From Cyclospora cayetanensis (Eukaryota > Apicomplexa > Conoidasida > Eucoccidiorida > Eimeriidae): a stretch of DNA of 64,000 nucleotides. The notes beneath the pieces were generated by a model. The model was not told the DNA's origin, made no database searches, and saw only the letters and a list, made by a program, of their open reading frames with translations. The position numbers were made by a program, and so were the translations under genes. The stretch is from the NCBI RefSeq assembly GCF_002999335.1, contig NW_020312590.1:248001-312000 (forward strand), written 5' to 3'. Within the stretch, counting starts at the first letter, position 1. Every line of letters begins with the position of its first letter. Positions 13,201 through 27,273 of the stretch are shown here, piece after piece.

Positions 13201-16200
13201 ACTCGGTGGATCCCCGTGGCGGCCAGAAATCCGGGGTAGGCCTTTTAGTTGATGCTATGGCTGTCCGACCTAGAGGCCTCTCCCGGCTTCCCTTCCTTTT
13301 AATTCTTTTGTGGTACTCCGTCTTTTCCAAGGCCCTTTAGACGCGTGTTTGGGCCGGACGCGGAGAGGGTGCACCTCCAGAGCCACCCTCTATGCAAACG
13401 GCATCCTGTAGGATCGTCCCTTTGGGGGGTCTCTTTCAAAGAAAGGCATCTTCCAGGCAGCTGTCACATGCCTTCATGTCTGGTTTTGCTGACTGCAGCT
13501 GTACAAAGTCTCGTTCGACGCCTCCGCCGTCCACTCTATGCTCTCTCTTCTGCTGGACGTGGGTGCCTGCCTGATGCTTGCTGCCGGTTATTTTCTGTGC
13601 CTTGATGCCTCCCGTCGCCCCCCTTCTTCAAAGATCCTTTTCCGTTGCATAGCCATCTTTTTGAGCTTCTTGCCTCTCATCTGGCAGCCTTGCAGCTTCC
13701 GTGTATTGTTTCCCCCCTCCCGGTCCTCCCCCTCACTTGCCTTCTGCCGTTCGCTCCTCATCCCTTGCTGTGCCCCTACGTCTACGCCTCTGTAGTACAC
13801 CGACTCCGTCTGCCCTGTTCTAACTGCAGTTTTCACTCCGTCTTACCGCCTTAGAGAAAGAAAAGGCCGTCGCAGTGCTCCCACAGCTCGTATTGCAACA
13901 GCCGCACACGACTAACAGTCTACCAGCCCCACAACCAACCGAAGAACTCCTGCTAGCTCACAGGCTCCTCCTCGGAGACCTCCTCCAGGCCTTGCCGCAC
14001 AGCGGCGACGGTGTGCTGCAACAGCAGCGACAGGAACCTCAGTGCATGCACCGGGAGGACCGTTACCCACATGACACGCTTAAAGGGAAGCCTCTGAAGA
14101 GCAAGCACCAAACTGATTCAGCAGCTGCAACAGCAGGAGCAAAGGCACAAGTGGCAGGCGCCGCAGCCTCCTGCCGTAGTCTGGCTGCTGCCGCTGCGGC
14201 CTGTCTACTGAGAGGCGAAGGCTCCTCGCTACTTGTCACTCTACCAAAAACCTGTGCCAGCTGCAGCAAGTGCATGTCGAGGGGCATAGCCACCTCCGCC
14301 GCTGCACTCGGTGGACTCCAAAAGCAGCGAGCAGCCAGAGAGGCTGAGGCGCAGGCGCTCCGGCTCTTACAGCAAGCTCAGAGACTCGGAGGGCCCCTCC
14401 TCTTCATCGCTGCAGCGCAGCATAGACTATCTACCCTGCTTACGTTCGAGGGCGCATGCAGTGCTCCGCTGGGTACCCGTGGTACTGTCGGTCCTGCACA
14501 ACCGACAGCACCGCTGCTGCAGCTGGAGTCCGCAGACACAGCGGTGTCATTACTGCTGCTACAACAAATGCAAGGTGCAGCAGCAGCAACAGTAGACACC
14601 CTTGTGGAGGCCCACTCCCTCAGTCTTGCCCTCGGTGAATCCTTAGCTGCTCTTAGAGGAGGGGCGCCTACGCTTCCAGGAGTCTCTTCCCAAGCTGTGC
14701 AGGAGAACCCCCCGAATGTGTCAAAATATGCAAGATATCCTGCAGCAGTCTCAGCAGCTTCAACAGTGCAGCCGCAGAGCGCTATTGCCGGAGGCGAGCC
14801 ACAGACTCCTCACATGATGCCGTCCCCGGACTGCGCTGCCGCCGCTCGCTGCAGTAGTGAGGGCCCTTCGGGAACAATGCCTCCTGACGCTTCGTGCGAG
14901 TGTGTGCATCCTGCGGCTGCAGCAGAACCAGAAGCTCCTTCAGAAGCAGCAGCAGTAACGGCACCAGAAAAAACGCCAGGCCGGCCCCCAGAGTCGTGCG
15001 TTCCTGGAGGAGTCTCGTCCAAAGCAGCTCATAGGACGGCTACTGAGAGACTGCCAGGAGGCTCTGGCTCAGAGAGGCCATCTAATCGCGTCAGCAGGCT
15101 CTCCAGCTCCAGTGACTGTAGGCTTGAGCATGCAGGTAGTGAAGGGGCCGCGGGTACGTGTGCTGGCCTCTGTCGGGCTGCAGGCGTCCGGCCCATCGGG
15201 GGGGGCACACGAGAGGGAAAAGAGGCCACAACGCATCAGCAGGAGCGCAAGGCGCTTTCGCGCGGAGGCTCGCAACAAAATAGATGTCCTACTCCAGCGG
15301 AGGAATCACGACAAGAGCGGCCGCAGCAGCTATCGCAGCAACATCCGCGGGGAAAAGCAACCACTCCGGGCAGCGAGATCAAGAACACGCCTTCAAAAGC
15401 AACACTTGGTATATCAGCGAGACTTAGGGGGATGCAGCCCGCGATATCTGCCCCATCAGAGGACCCCTGCGTCTCTCGCAAAAGAAGAAATCCACCCAGC
15501 TGCGTAGAACAACCCTGTGATGAGCATATCGGAAACGGGAAGCCCTCCTTGGCTATGCTTCCTTGCCAAGGCCCTTCCCAGCGGCAACTGCCTGAGCGAC
15601 CCCCTGGTGAGGCTACCTCTAAAGGTGCTGGGCAGCCGCAGGGGACAGAAAAGTCGAAACACTTACACCACTCCTTGCAGTTGCAACAACAGCAGCAACT
15701 TCCAGAGAAGCACGCGGAGAATTCTCAGGAGCAGCAGCCACTGCAGCAACAGGCACCGTCTGACGCTGAAGCAAAGGGAGAGATTACGCATGAGATTCGA
15801 TGCGGCCCTCCTAGCCGCACCGTACGGCCCCAGTGTCCGTGCTGGTTGCCCATCAGAGAGTATGTGGAGTTTAAACCACAGATAAGGGGCCCTCCCGCTG
15901 TACACCGAGTTTACTTAGGGTGTCCGCAGAGGCCTGCAGTACGCAACTGGAGGGTGGAACATCACCAGGCGCTTCCTGGTGGAGTGCGTTGGTCCCACCC
16001 GCCAAGCGCCCTGCATCTGCTCAAAACCCCCCAATGTCGGTGCATCAGCGGCACAGCTGCCGAAGGGCAGGAGACAGCGCTTTCTTGGCAGCTACCTCCC
16101 CAGCAGACTGGCGCCGCAGTCGGCAAAAGCAGCGGGGTGTACAGACAACGGAGAGCTGCAAGTGGTGCTGTGGTGAGGGGAGCACTGCACAGAGAGGGAA

Positions 16201-16359
16201 CAGCAGCCTCTCGCACTGTTTCTTACGCAACCTCTCGTACACGAAGCAGGCAGAACAGTAGAGCGCCTCTTGCTGCCGCACGGGGTACGGGTGATGCAGG
16301 GGAGCCACACCCCTGCTGTTCGTAACTATGTGGGAAACTATCTGTTGGTCGGTCCGTAG
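7284..16359 (+). CDS. Giant coiled-coil protein with Ig-like (ASH/MSP-like) N-terminus
   Basis: A multi-exon gene coding for about 2,600 residues; family unknown. Exons: 7284-11243, 11381-12059, about 12205-12671, 12900-13235, about 13857-15821, about 15940-16359; the first junctions are phase-consistent. Residues about 50-120 look like an ASH/MSP-type beta sandwich (FPFPVVFANCQPGSWVRKHI, RLTNKGKNEQKLAVT, REALTLPPGASVFLPI). After a Ser/Pro-rich linker come long Ala/Gln/Leu/Arg heptad-like runs coded by CAG and GCA triplets, typical of coiled coil. Such an architecture fits a centrosomal, basal-body or conoid scaffold, but that is inference. The C-terminal end is uncertain: the frame that ends at TAG 16357 contains an in-frame TGA at 16174. 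A GTG at 7257 is in frame but the first ATG is 7284; ATG 7431 is an alternative. Confidence 0.68.
9400..11230 (+). repeat. CAG/GCA triplet-rich coding region
   Basis: Dense interrupted CAG, GCA and CTG triplets encode Ala/Gln-rich coiled coil inside the giant gene, with clusters near 9400-9500, 10250-10450 and 10880-10920. Runs are short and broken, so this is low-complexity coding sequence rather than a pure microsatellite. Such homopolymeric amino-acid repeats are well known in Eimeria-type coccidia. Confidence 0.7.
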
Positions 16360-18063
16360 ACAATTTGGGTGGCCTGCCTCTTGGAACAATGAAAGAAATA
16401 CGAACGTTGCGTATCAATTCCAAGAAAAACTATCAGGAGCATACTGTGTTACTTAACAGAGGCCTAGCCGCAGAGGAGGGCTGTTTCAAGGGCGAGCCCA
16501 AAGCCACAACCCAAAGCTCAAGCCCTGTACTATGGCAGTTAGTCCCCGAGGCATAAAACACGGCATACATGCACAATGTGGTTTACTGAGGAATTCAAGC
16601 ATATCACTTTATCTAGGGCCTCGTAAAGAGACAGTTAGGTCCAAGCCTTATACAAAACTCGATAGGAAAAGAATATGGATAGCTTTGAAAAGGGCTTCCT
16701 CCTTACCCTGACCCGCGCACCTTGTATTCCCCTAAAAGATGACATAAGGAAAGCTGGGGTGCTCGTGGCTCGGTTTTGGGCCTTTTGAGCATTTGTAGCT
16801 AGTTGCACATGGCATTTTGTGCACACAAATACAAGGTTGATTCTTACCATATCGAGCCTGCTGTAGTCAATGACCAACAAGATATGCTAAAAGCCATAGT
16901 AAATAGTCAGCTGTCTACTAATTTTTAATTGTAAGATGGAAGCAGTGTGGAAAGGCTTCATATAAGGTCTCCTTAGGGAGACAATTGATTCCAGACTCCG
17001 CACGAACTACAGCAAAGCCATCGACTGTTCCTTCAGAAGAGCCTGCTGCTTACCCAGCCCTCAGCATTCCCGATACACGGAGACAGGAAGAGCAGTTTTG
17101 ACCAGTTTGCGCTCTCTAAGCACTCTGAAGTATTCAAGCTAGTTGTACACAGCATCTAACCCACAAGTGCACTTTGCGTCGTGTACCAAACTACAGTGCT
17201 CTGCGATGTGTGAGGCATATGTACAGGTAGGCCAGCTGCTCCACTTTTAACTTATTCAAAACAATATATAACTAGGAGCCAGCACTTGCCAGGAGGCAGC
17301 TTAGCCCGCTGCAAATGGACTAGGAAGTGCCCACACGTTGGAGACCACGCTATGAAATTTCAGCAACCCGCGTTAAGTTCTATATTGCTTCTCCACTCCT
17401 GTTTGTGAGGGGCGCATCTACAAGAATAAACAAAGGAGGAATGAACTATCGAATTCGTGCCACCGAACAGTCCCTGGGAGTCCCTGTAAGGTTTCTACAC
17501 ACCGCGAATTGCTGCTCTGTGGTAACTCCCATAAAGGACGGACCAGATGAAACTGTGGAAGATATGCATTTTAAACAACACTCGTTGTATTGAAAAGCCA
17601 GAAAAAACCAAATCTGTGCAGTATCCTTGCGCAGTTGCCGCTTAATCTTTCGTTGCCTGCTGATGCTCTAGGACTTTGGTCTACAGTCTAGCATAAAACT
17701 TCGTCTTCCTGCCTCCTCATCCACTCTTCCGCGCAATGAATAGCCAATAATGGCCCAAACTGTGCAATCAAAAGATGTTTTGTCGTTCTTCTGCTCAGAA
17801 AGTCTCGTATTTTGTGGACGGAGTGCTCACTCGGGCGCACGGCTGGCTGTTCAGTGTTTCTGTCGGCGCTGGTAGTGGTCGCATTGAGTCAAGTTATTTT
17901 TTTATTTACAAGTGAACCACTTTTTTTTTCATGGAATGCTTGCGTATGAGTCATGTAAGCCGTGTCTTTGTGCTAGATTACCAAAATTGTTGTCAGACAG
18001 ACAGTCGCTGTAGCGGACTATTTTCGCCGTTCGGCCGATTTTTTTGTGGCTACACAACTGAAA
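16360..18063 (+). other. Intergenic with degenerate repeat
   Basis: No convincing gene between the coiled-coil gene and the aquaporin. About 16960-17200 resembles blocks at 45.3-45.7 and 55.4-55.8 kb (see repeat entries). The part just upstream of the aquaporin has T-rich tracts (for example 17896-17931) and probably contains its promoter and 5' UTR. Confidence 0.45.
16960..17200 (+). repeat. Degenerate dispersed repeat, copy A
   Basis: Shares with the 55.4-kb block the phrase aaggtctcc-nnagggagac and a later ctctctaagc, and with the 45.3-kb block cctcagnattccngata and acacagcatcta. Order is kept. No coding potential or terminal repeats seen; origin unknown. Confidence 0.4.
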
Positions 18064-19329
18064 ATGGATTCTCAAAAGCAGACGATCGCAGAGTTTGTAG
18101 GCACGCTTCTTCTCGTTTTTAGTGCAGGCTTGCTGCCCCTCTTAAAACTGGAGTGTCTTGATTTTGCAGGAGCACTCGCGTTGAGCTATGGCTTGCTGTT
18201 GCTAACAATGAAGGGGTTGGAAGCGAAGAGCCTAAACCCAGCCCTTACTGTCGCCGATGTGCTACGTGGGAAGTTGGAAGCTGGTGCCGCTTGTGTCTTA
18301 ATACTAGCGCAACTAGCGGGTGCCGCAATCGGTGGCTTTCTTCTTTCCGTATTTCTGCACGATTCAGATATCTTCCCGGCCTCAACGGAGATAGCCACCA
18401 CTGATCAGTTCATAATAACCCAGCTGGCCTTTAGTTCTGCGCTCGTATTTGCTTACATAAGGGGGGCGGGGGCCAGCAAATATGACGGTCCATGGCTAGC
18501 TGCCCTCATGTACGGGGCGTTCATGATCGGAGGTGATGCGACTGCATGTCTCAACCCAGCTGTCGCATTGGGCGTTAGTGTGTCTCGTGGAGTCTCGGGA
18601 GCAGCAACAAACGAAACTTGGTTGGCGTTGCTCATTCTGATGCCCTTACTGGCTGCGGGTGCTGCTTATCTACTGGATAAATCGGCACAGCACAACTTGC
18701 AGCTTTCTGAGCTCATTGGCACCTTCTTCCTTAGTTTCGGCATCATTGCCGCAGCGCTGGAAGGGGGCCTTTCCGCAGCAGTTGGCCTTGCCTTCTTCTC
18801 TGCCGCTGTTGTTAGGATGATAGCGCCAGCGTCCGGAGGTTCCCTGAATTGTGCAGTCACTGGGGGTGCTCTGCTGATTGAAGGGCGCGGCATTTCCAAA
18901 GATGCGATTACCATATGGCTGAGTCAGCTAGCTGGCGCCGTGTTAGCAGCGATAGCTGCAGCTCAGGCCCTAGGTTCAATGCCCTCTGATCTATTCCTTT
19001 TGGCAGGAGACTGGAATATGGTGGCCGTCTCTCTTGGGATCAGTGCGCTCCTGATGATTGCCTATTGCACAAAATTCGGCGACTTTCTGGGCTCCCCTGC
19101 TGTGGCTTTTATAGGAGCCGTTTACGGGGGCTCGATCGCAGCAGCGAAGAACGTAGTTTCAATAAACCCATCAACAGCCTTAGGTGCAGCAATCGCTTGG
19201 TTTGTTCAAACAGGAGAAGTACCACAACCCCTGGAGACAGCTTCTGCCGTCTTCGTTCCCGTCATTGGCTGCATGGCTGGTGCAATACTGCTGCGCTTCA
19301 TCCCCTCAGAGTATCGCAGAAGGCTGTAG
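18064..19329 (+). CDS. Tandem-fused double aquaporin (MIP family), 421 aa
   Basis: An intronless membrane protein with two complete aquaporin-like halves in one chain, about twice the usual 210-270 aa. Half one starts IAEFVGTLLLVFSAG and has NPA at 58-60 and NPA at 164-166 (CLNPAVALG). Half two starts again at about 215 with LSELIGTFFLSFG and has NCA at 262-264 (GSLNCAVTGG) and NPS at 368-370 (SINPSTALG). About twelve hydrophobic spans are visible. The position after the second NPA of each unit, usually Arg of the aromatic/arginine filter, is Val in unit one and Thr in unit two, so water or solute selectivity should differ from classical aquaporins. A GTG 18 bases upstream is in frame, but ATG 18064 is preferred. 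Whether the halves form two pores or a two-in-one half tetramer is inference; so is a plasma- or vacuole-membrane location. Confidence 0.85.
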   Translation: MDSQKQTIAEFVGTLLLVFSAGLLPLLKLECLDFAGALALSYGLLLLTMKGLEAKSLNPALTVADVLRGKLEAGAACVLILAQLAGAAIGGFLLSVFLHDSDIFPASTEIATTDQFIITQLAFSSALVFAYIRGAGASKYDGPWLAALMYGAFMIGGDATACLNPAVALGVSVSRGVSGAATNETWLALLILMPLLAAGAAYLLDKSAQHNLQLSELIGTFFLSFGIIAAALEGGLSAAVGLAFFSAAVVRMIAPASGGSLNCAVTGGALLIEGRGISKDAITIWLSQLAGAVLAAIAAAQALGSMPSDLFLLAGDWNMVAVSLGISALLMIAYCTKFGDFLGSPAVAFIGAVYGGSIAAAKNVVSINPSTALGAAIAWFVQTGEVPQPLETASAVFVPVIGCMAGAILLRFIPSEYRRRL

Positions 19330-20019
19330 GAGACCTTCATGAAGTGCATGTTGTTTTCTTTACCCAGTCGAAGCGGTAGAATTGGACCGCGCAAATGCAT
19401 ATGTCGTCAATGGGGTCAAAATGGAATGCAGTTCTATGGGCAAACGGCCTTAAGGAACACTTCCAGGGTACCTGAACGATTGCTGATGCAGCGAGGGCAA
19501 GAACGGATGAACAGCAGAACGCGCGAATACCCCTACGCCGTCTGCTGTTGCCTTTGGCATATTTTTGCCCGAACTGGGCCTGGATTCAAGGTTTTAGTTT
19601 TTTAAGTCTTATTACGAACGTGCTTCTCCTTTCTTGGTCTTCTAGCGTGGCTCGAATCAACTAACGACTAGCAATAGCCGACAGATATCCACCGATGGTA
19701 GACGCCTGAATGGTGATGAACCCCTGAATTTCAGCTAGAGAGAGAACTAGCATAATACTCTTTTTAGCTGCTTCCTGCTCTTTCGCTCTTTATCTCTAGA
19801 GGCCTGGTACCAAGAGTACCCGTATCATACTGATTGAAACCGCAGTAGGGCTTAAGTTTCTGTCTGTCATGCGCCTTCTTATTGATGGGCTGCAAGATAA
19901 AGAAAGTTTAAGACGAGATGCACGCAGCGGTGGTGATAATCGCACATGAGGGAAAGAAAGTGATGAAAAAGTGCGTCATTACACAAGAAACAACCACATG
20001 CGGCTTTTCTGCCGCATCC
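19330..20019 (+). other. Convergent intergenic spacer
   Basis: Lies between two convergent genes (aquaporin and Rpt2) and should contain both 3' UTRs and polyadenylation regions. No gene or repeat recognised. Confidence 0.5.
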
Positions 20020-24151
<4,132 letters not shown>

Positions 24152-25680
24152 CTCCTCGTGGCTGGTCCGGCAGATTCAAAAATGCGCCGTGCAAGCCTCA
24201 ATGTCGACTGCCCCCTCTGGCTGCCTGCCCTTCTTCCCTTCTTGTTTTTTGGCGCGTTTATATGAATTTACGTCCCCTTTATTTAACTTGCTTCGTTCGT
24301 CAGATTCGTGCTGTTGCGCAGCGGAGAGCAGCCGCCTGTGGTGTTTGCCAGTGTGTGGCAGCGGCACCCACGGGAGCTGCGCCTTGCTGCGCTGAAGGGA
24401 TCGCAAACGGTTTTGAAGAGGGGAACGTAGGAGAGACGAAGAAAATGGGGGGAATGCAATAGGGGGCTGCAGCACGTAGGTTTCCTCTCATGCCATTCCC
24501 CGAAATAGCTGCGCGCTCTAAGTAGCAGCTCGGGAACGAGGGCTGCACCCTTGTCGCTAATCCGCGGGATTGGTTTCGGTAGAGACACCAGAAAACGGTA
24601 GAGACTAGAGCTGACAGTACTCTTAGAGTCGCTCTTATTGGGGTCGTCGCCATCCTCCACCGTCGAACACGCAGACAGCAGCCCCTTGGTCTAGGGCTGC
24701 TGCCGACACACATGCCGCATGCAGCAGCAGCACCTCATGATAGTGGTCGAAGGAATAACCTACGGGCCCCCAAAGCCTAGAAAACCCTTACAATTTATTT
24801 TCTCTGTTGGTTTAGGCATAACTGGTAGGCTCTTCTGGTGAACAAGGCGATGTAGGTGCAGACTTGGCCTAGGACGCTGTTTTGCGACGGTTTGCTGCTC
24901 TCCTTAAAAAAGCGAATCGCAGCGTCGACCGGCGCATCCGCTTCCCCAACCTCACGTTCTTCAAGCTCGAACTACGTCCCTGCAGGGAGCGAACCCGAGC
25001 AGTAAGCAAAGAGCGCTCTCCTTCTGCTCCTCTTCGGGGTGTTGGCAGAAGTTTCGCTGCGGGCTGCCGGCGGCTTCTCTTGTTTCCTAGGGGCTGTCCT
25101 TACCACCTCTTCCCTAAAAAGTCTGGATTCTACTTCTGCCTTGTTCTGGCTTTCCTTTGGGTCCAAGCGGCACTGGTGTGTGCCCCTTCGCTCGCCCCGT
25201 GCGCTGCCTATGGCGCAAGGCTGGAATGGCAACGAGTGAAGGGGGCTCGCAGGGAAAGCTCCCTCTCATCTCGCCTAGCCAGCGGATCGGAGGGTATTGG
25301 CTCCAAGGCTTCCAGGCCAAGAGTCCATCGTCGTACTAATAGGAGAGGAACACATCGCCGCAAAGGTTGTTGACGGCTGCAGAGATGGAGCTCTTGCGCC
25401 GTTGCTGCGTTCGCCTCTTTGCAACTTCTTATGCGAAAAGCTCTTTCCATGAAGGATCGATAAACCCCTTCGCCGATGTGCAATGGTTCGTCCGCTTGCT
25501 TGCGCGGCAGTCAATGAAAGCGGGACGCTGAGGAGCGCCTGCGTTCATGTGACGGCGCACTAAACCCTCGAACGCTCTGCTGGATGTGTTAGGGTGCCTG
25601 CCTGCTTGCTGCGTTCTGAGACTGCGCGCTTCTATAGCGGCTTGCCGCCTGCCTTCGCCTGCAGGATCGCGCGGCCTTTC
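24152..25680. other. Divergent promoter region, Rpt2 / uL13
   Basis: About 1.5 kb between the Rpt2 start codon (- strand) and the first supported uL13 exon (+ strand). It must hold both promoters and 5' UTRs, perhaps with a 5' non-coding or transit-peptide exon of uL13. Open frames are present (for example 24882-25373 +) because GC is high, but none shows family features. Confidence 0.4.
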
Positions 25681-27273
25681 ATGAAACGGAACATGCCCAA
25701 GAACCACGTGTTAGCCAAGCCTCACAGGTCGCTGAAAGCTGTCACGCTTCTCGATGAAGAGACGCGAATCAACTGGCATGTCATAGACGCCAAAGGCAAG
25801 GTACAAGCCGTGCCAGCTCGAGGGGGCTTGATGGATGCCCATGCATGGACGCGTTTATTCCTCCAGCGGCGAGGCCGTTGTTGTGGGCTCTAGAGCAGTT
25901 CTCGCCACTGGGGAGGCGCGGGGGGGGGGGGGCGGGGAGGGGTTGCTTGTGGCGTCTGCGCGTGATAACTGCGGCGCCTTGGATGTCAGAGTGCTGCGTT
26001 TTCTGCTGGTAGAGCGTTGGAGGCCTCTCTGCGCAGATCAGCCGCTTGCTGCAGGGGAAACATCGTCCTGACTATTCGCCTCTGAAGGTGTCGGGAGACT
26101 CCGTCGTGGTAGTCAACGCCATTCACGCCAAATTCTCGGGGCACTCTTGGGACACAAAGATCTACCGATTCGAGAGAAAGAGTGCGGAGAAACTGTTTCT
26201 TACAAGCCACCAAGCGTTGTTAATTCTTGAAGTCTCTCAGATGCGCGCTCGACGCCTGAATGAGGCCCCCCTTTTGCAGGAGGAGGGAGCACGGCTTCTT
26301 TCGTCATCGCGCGTTTGAGGGCGCCGTACTCCTTCGACGTGCACACGGGATGCATGCGCGGTAGTTGGGGCTTTCTAAGGCCGAGCGCTCTCCGGCAGGG
26401 GAGATTGGTGGGCCCACGCCGGCAGGGGGGATCCTCGTACGGAGAGGAGATGGCGTTTTTCACGCGTGTGTTTGCGCATGTCGCTTGTGTGGTGTCTGTT
26501 CCCTCTGCGTCGTGCAGCGCATCCAGGCGGCCCTAAGGTTGTGACTGCAAAGACGCTCATGGCTCGCAACCCCTCCATGATTGTAAGTCCTACAGGCGGG
26601 GAAATTGTGGAGGGCAAGGGGGGAGGGGTGGGGGACCGGCTTTTCAGCCAGAAAAAATGCTGCAGGGGTCTCTTTATAGAGGCAGTGAAGGCTTATTTGG
26701 ACTTTGGCGCGATATTTTGCGGGGTATAGGGGACTCTATTGGGGTTGTCGGGTGGGCGTACTGACAGTGCTGTGCGCTTGACGTTCGCATGTTGGTTGGG
26801 GGTGTTGTTCCTGCTGGCGGCTCGAGCCGATGTGCATGACTGCACGCCACGCTGCGCTCAGATAAACCTGGCCGTGAAGCGGATGCTGCCCAACAACCGT
26901 CTGAGGCAGTTATTCTACAGGTAGGGGGAGAAGGGAGGGGAACGGCCCCTTTTCCGTCCCTTCTAAGCGAATCCGCTGGCCTGTATCCGCAAAAGGCGCA
27001 CCTCCGCAGCGCCATGAAAAAGACACTTTGCCTGTGGCGATCCCCTTCTGCTGCGCCTTACGCAGGCGGCTGTTTGTGTATCCCGGAGCTCTGCATCCTC
27101 ATTGGCAGCTGCCTCAGGTCGTGGTGCCTGCGCAGCCCCCCCCAGAGGCTCCCTGCTGTCCGTTCTCCCTGACGCTTCCTAGGGAGGAAGACGCCGCAGA
27201 ACGGATAAACGCGCTTAACGAAGCCGCTGAGCTGGCAGCGCGAGAGGCCTCAGGCTTAGGGGGCACGCCATAA
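25681..27273 (+). CDS. Organellar ribosomal protein uL13 (L13, bacterial type)
   Basis: Large-subunit protein of a mitochondrial (or apicoplast) ribosome. Exons: 25681-25800, 26013-26181, 26518-26582, 26862-26920, 27066-27273; all GT-AG and in phase. Hallmarks: [11 protein letters not shown] joined to [39 protein letters not shown] joined to [18 protein letters not shown] joined to [19 protein letters not shown] and [13 protein letters not shown], matching bacterial L13 block by block. The C-terminal tail of about 50 residues is an extra Pro/Glu/Ala-rich extension. The frame is open upstream to 25561 without another ATG and encodes a basic, Ser/Arg-containing stretch, so an upstream spliced exon giving a targeting peptide is possible; I chose ATG 25681. 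Confidence 0.9.
25920..25941 (+). repeat. Poly-G tract in uL13 intron 1
   Basis: A G homopolymer of more than ten bases interrupted by one C, within the first uL13 intron. Likely error-prone in sequencing; no role assigned. Confidence 0.7.

Noticed and set aside
9400..15800. Many antisense and shifted frames rich in Ala, Cys, Leu or Ser
   Set aside because: CAG/CTG triplet runs keep all frames open; only the phase-joined exons are retained.
24882..25373. Long plus-strand frame upstream of uL13
   Set aside because: Arg/Ser-rich, no domain, no splice link in phase with uL13; explained by high GC in a promoter/UTR region.
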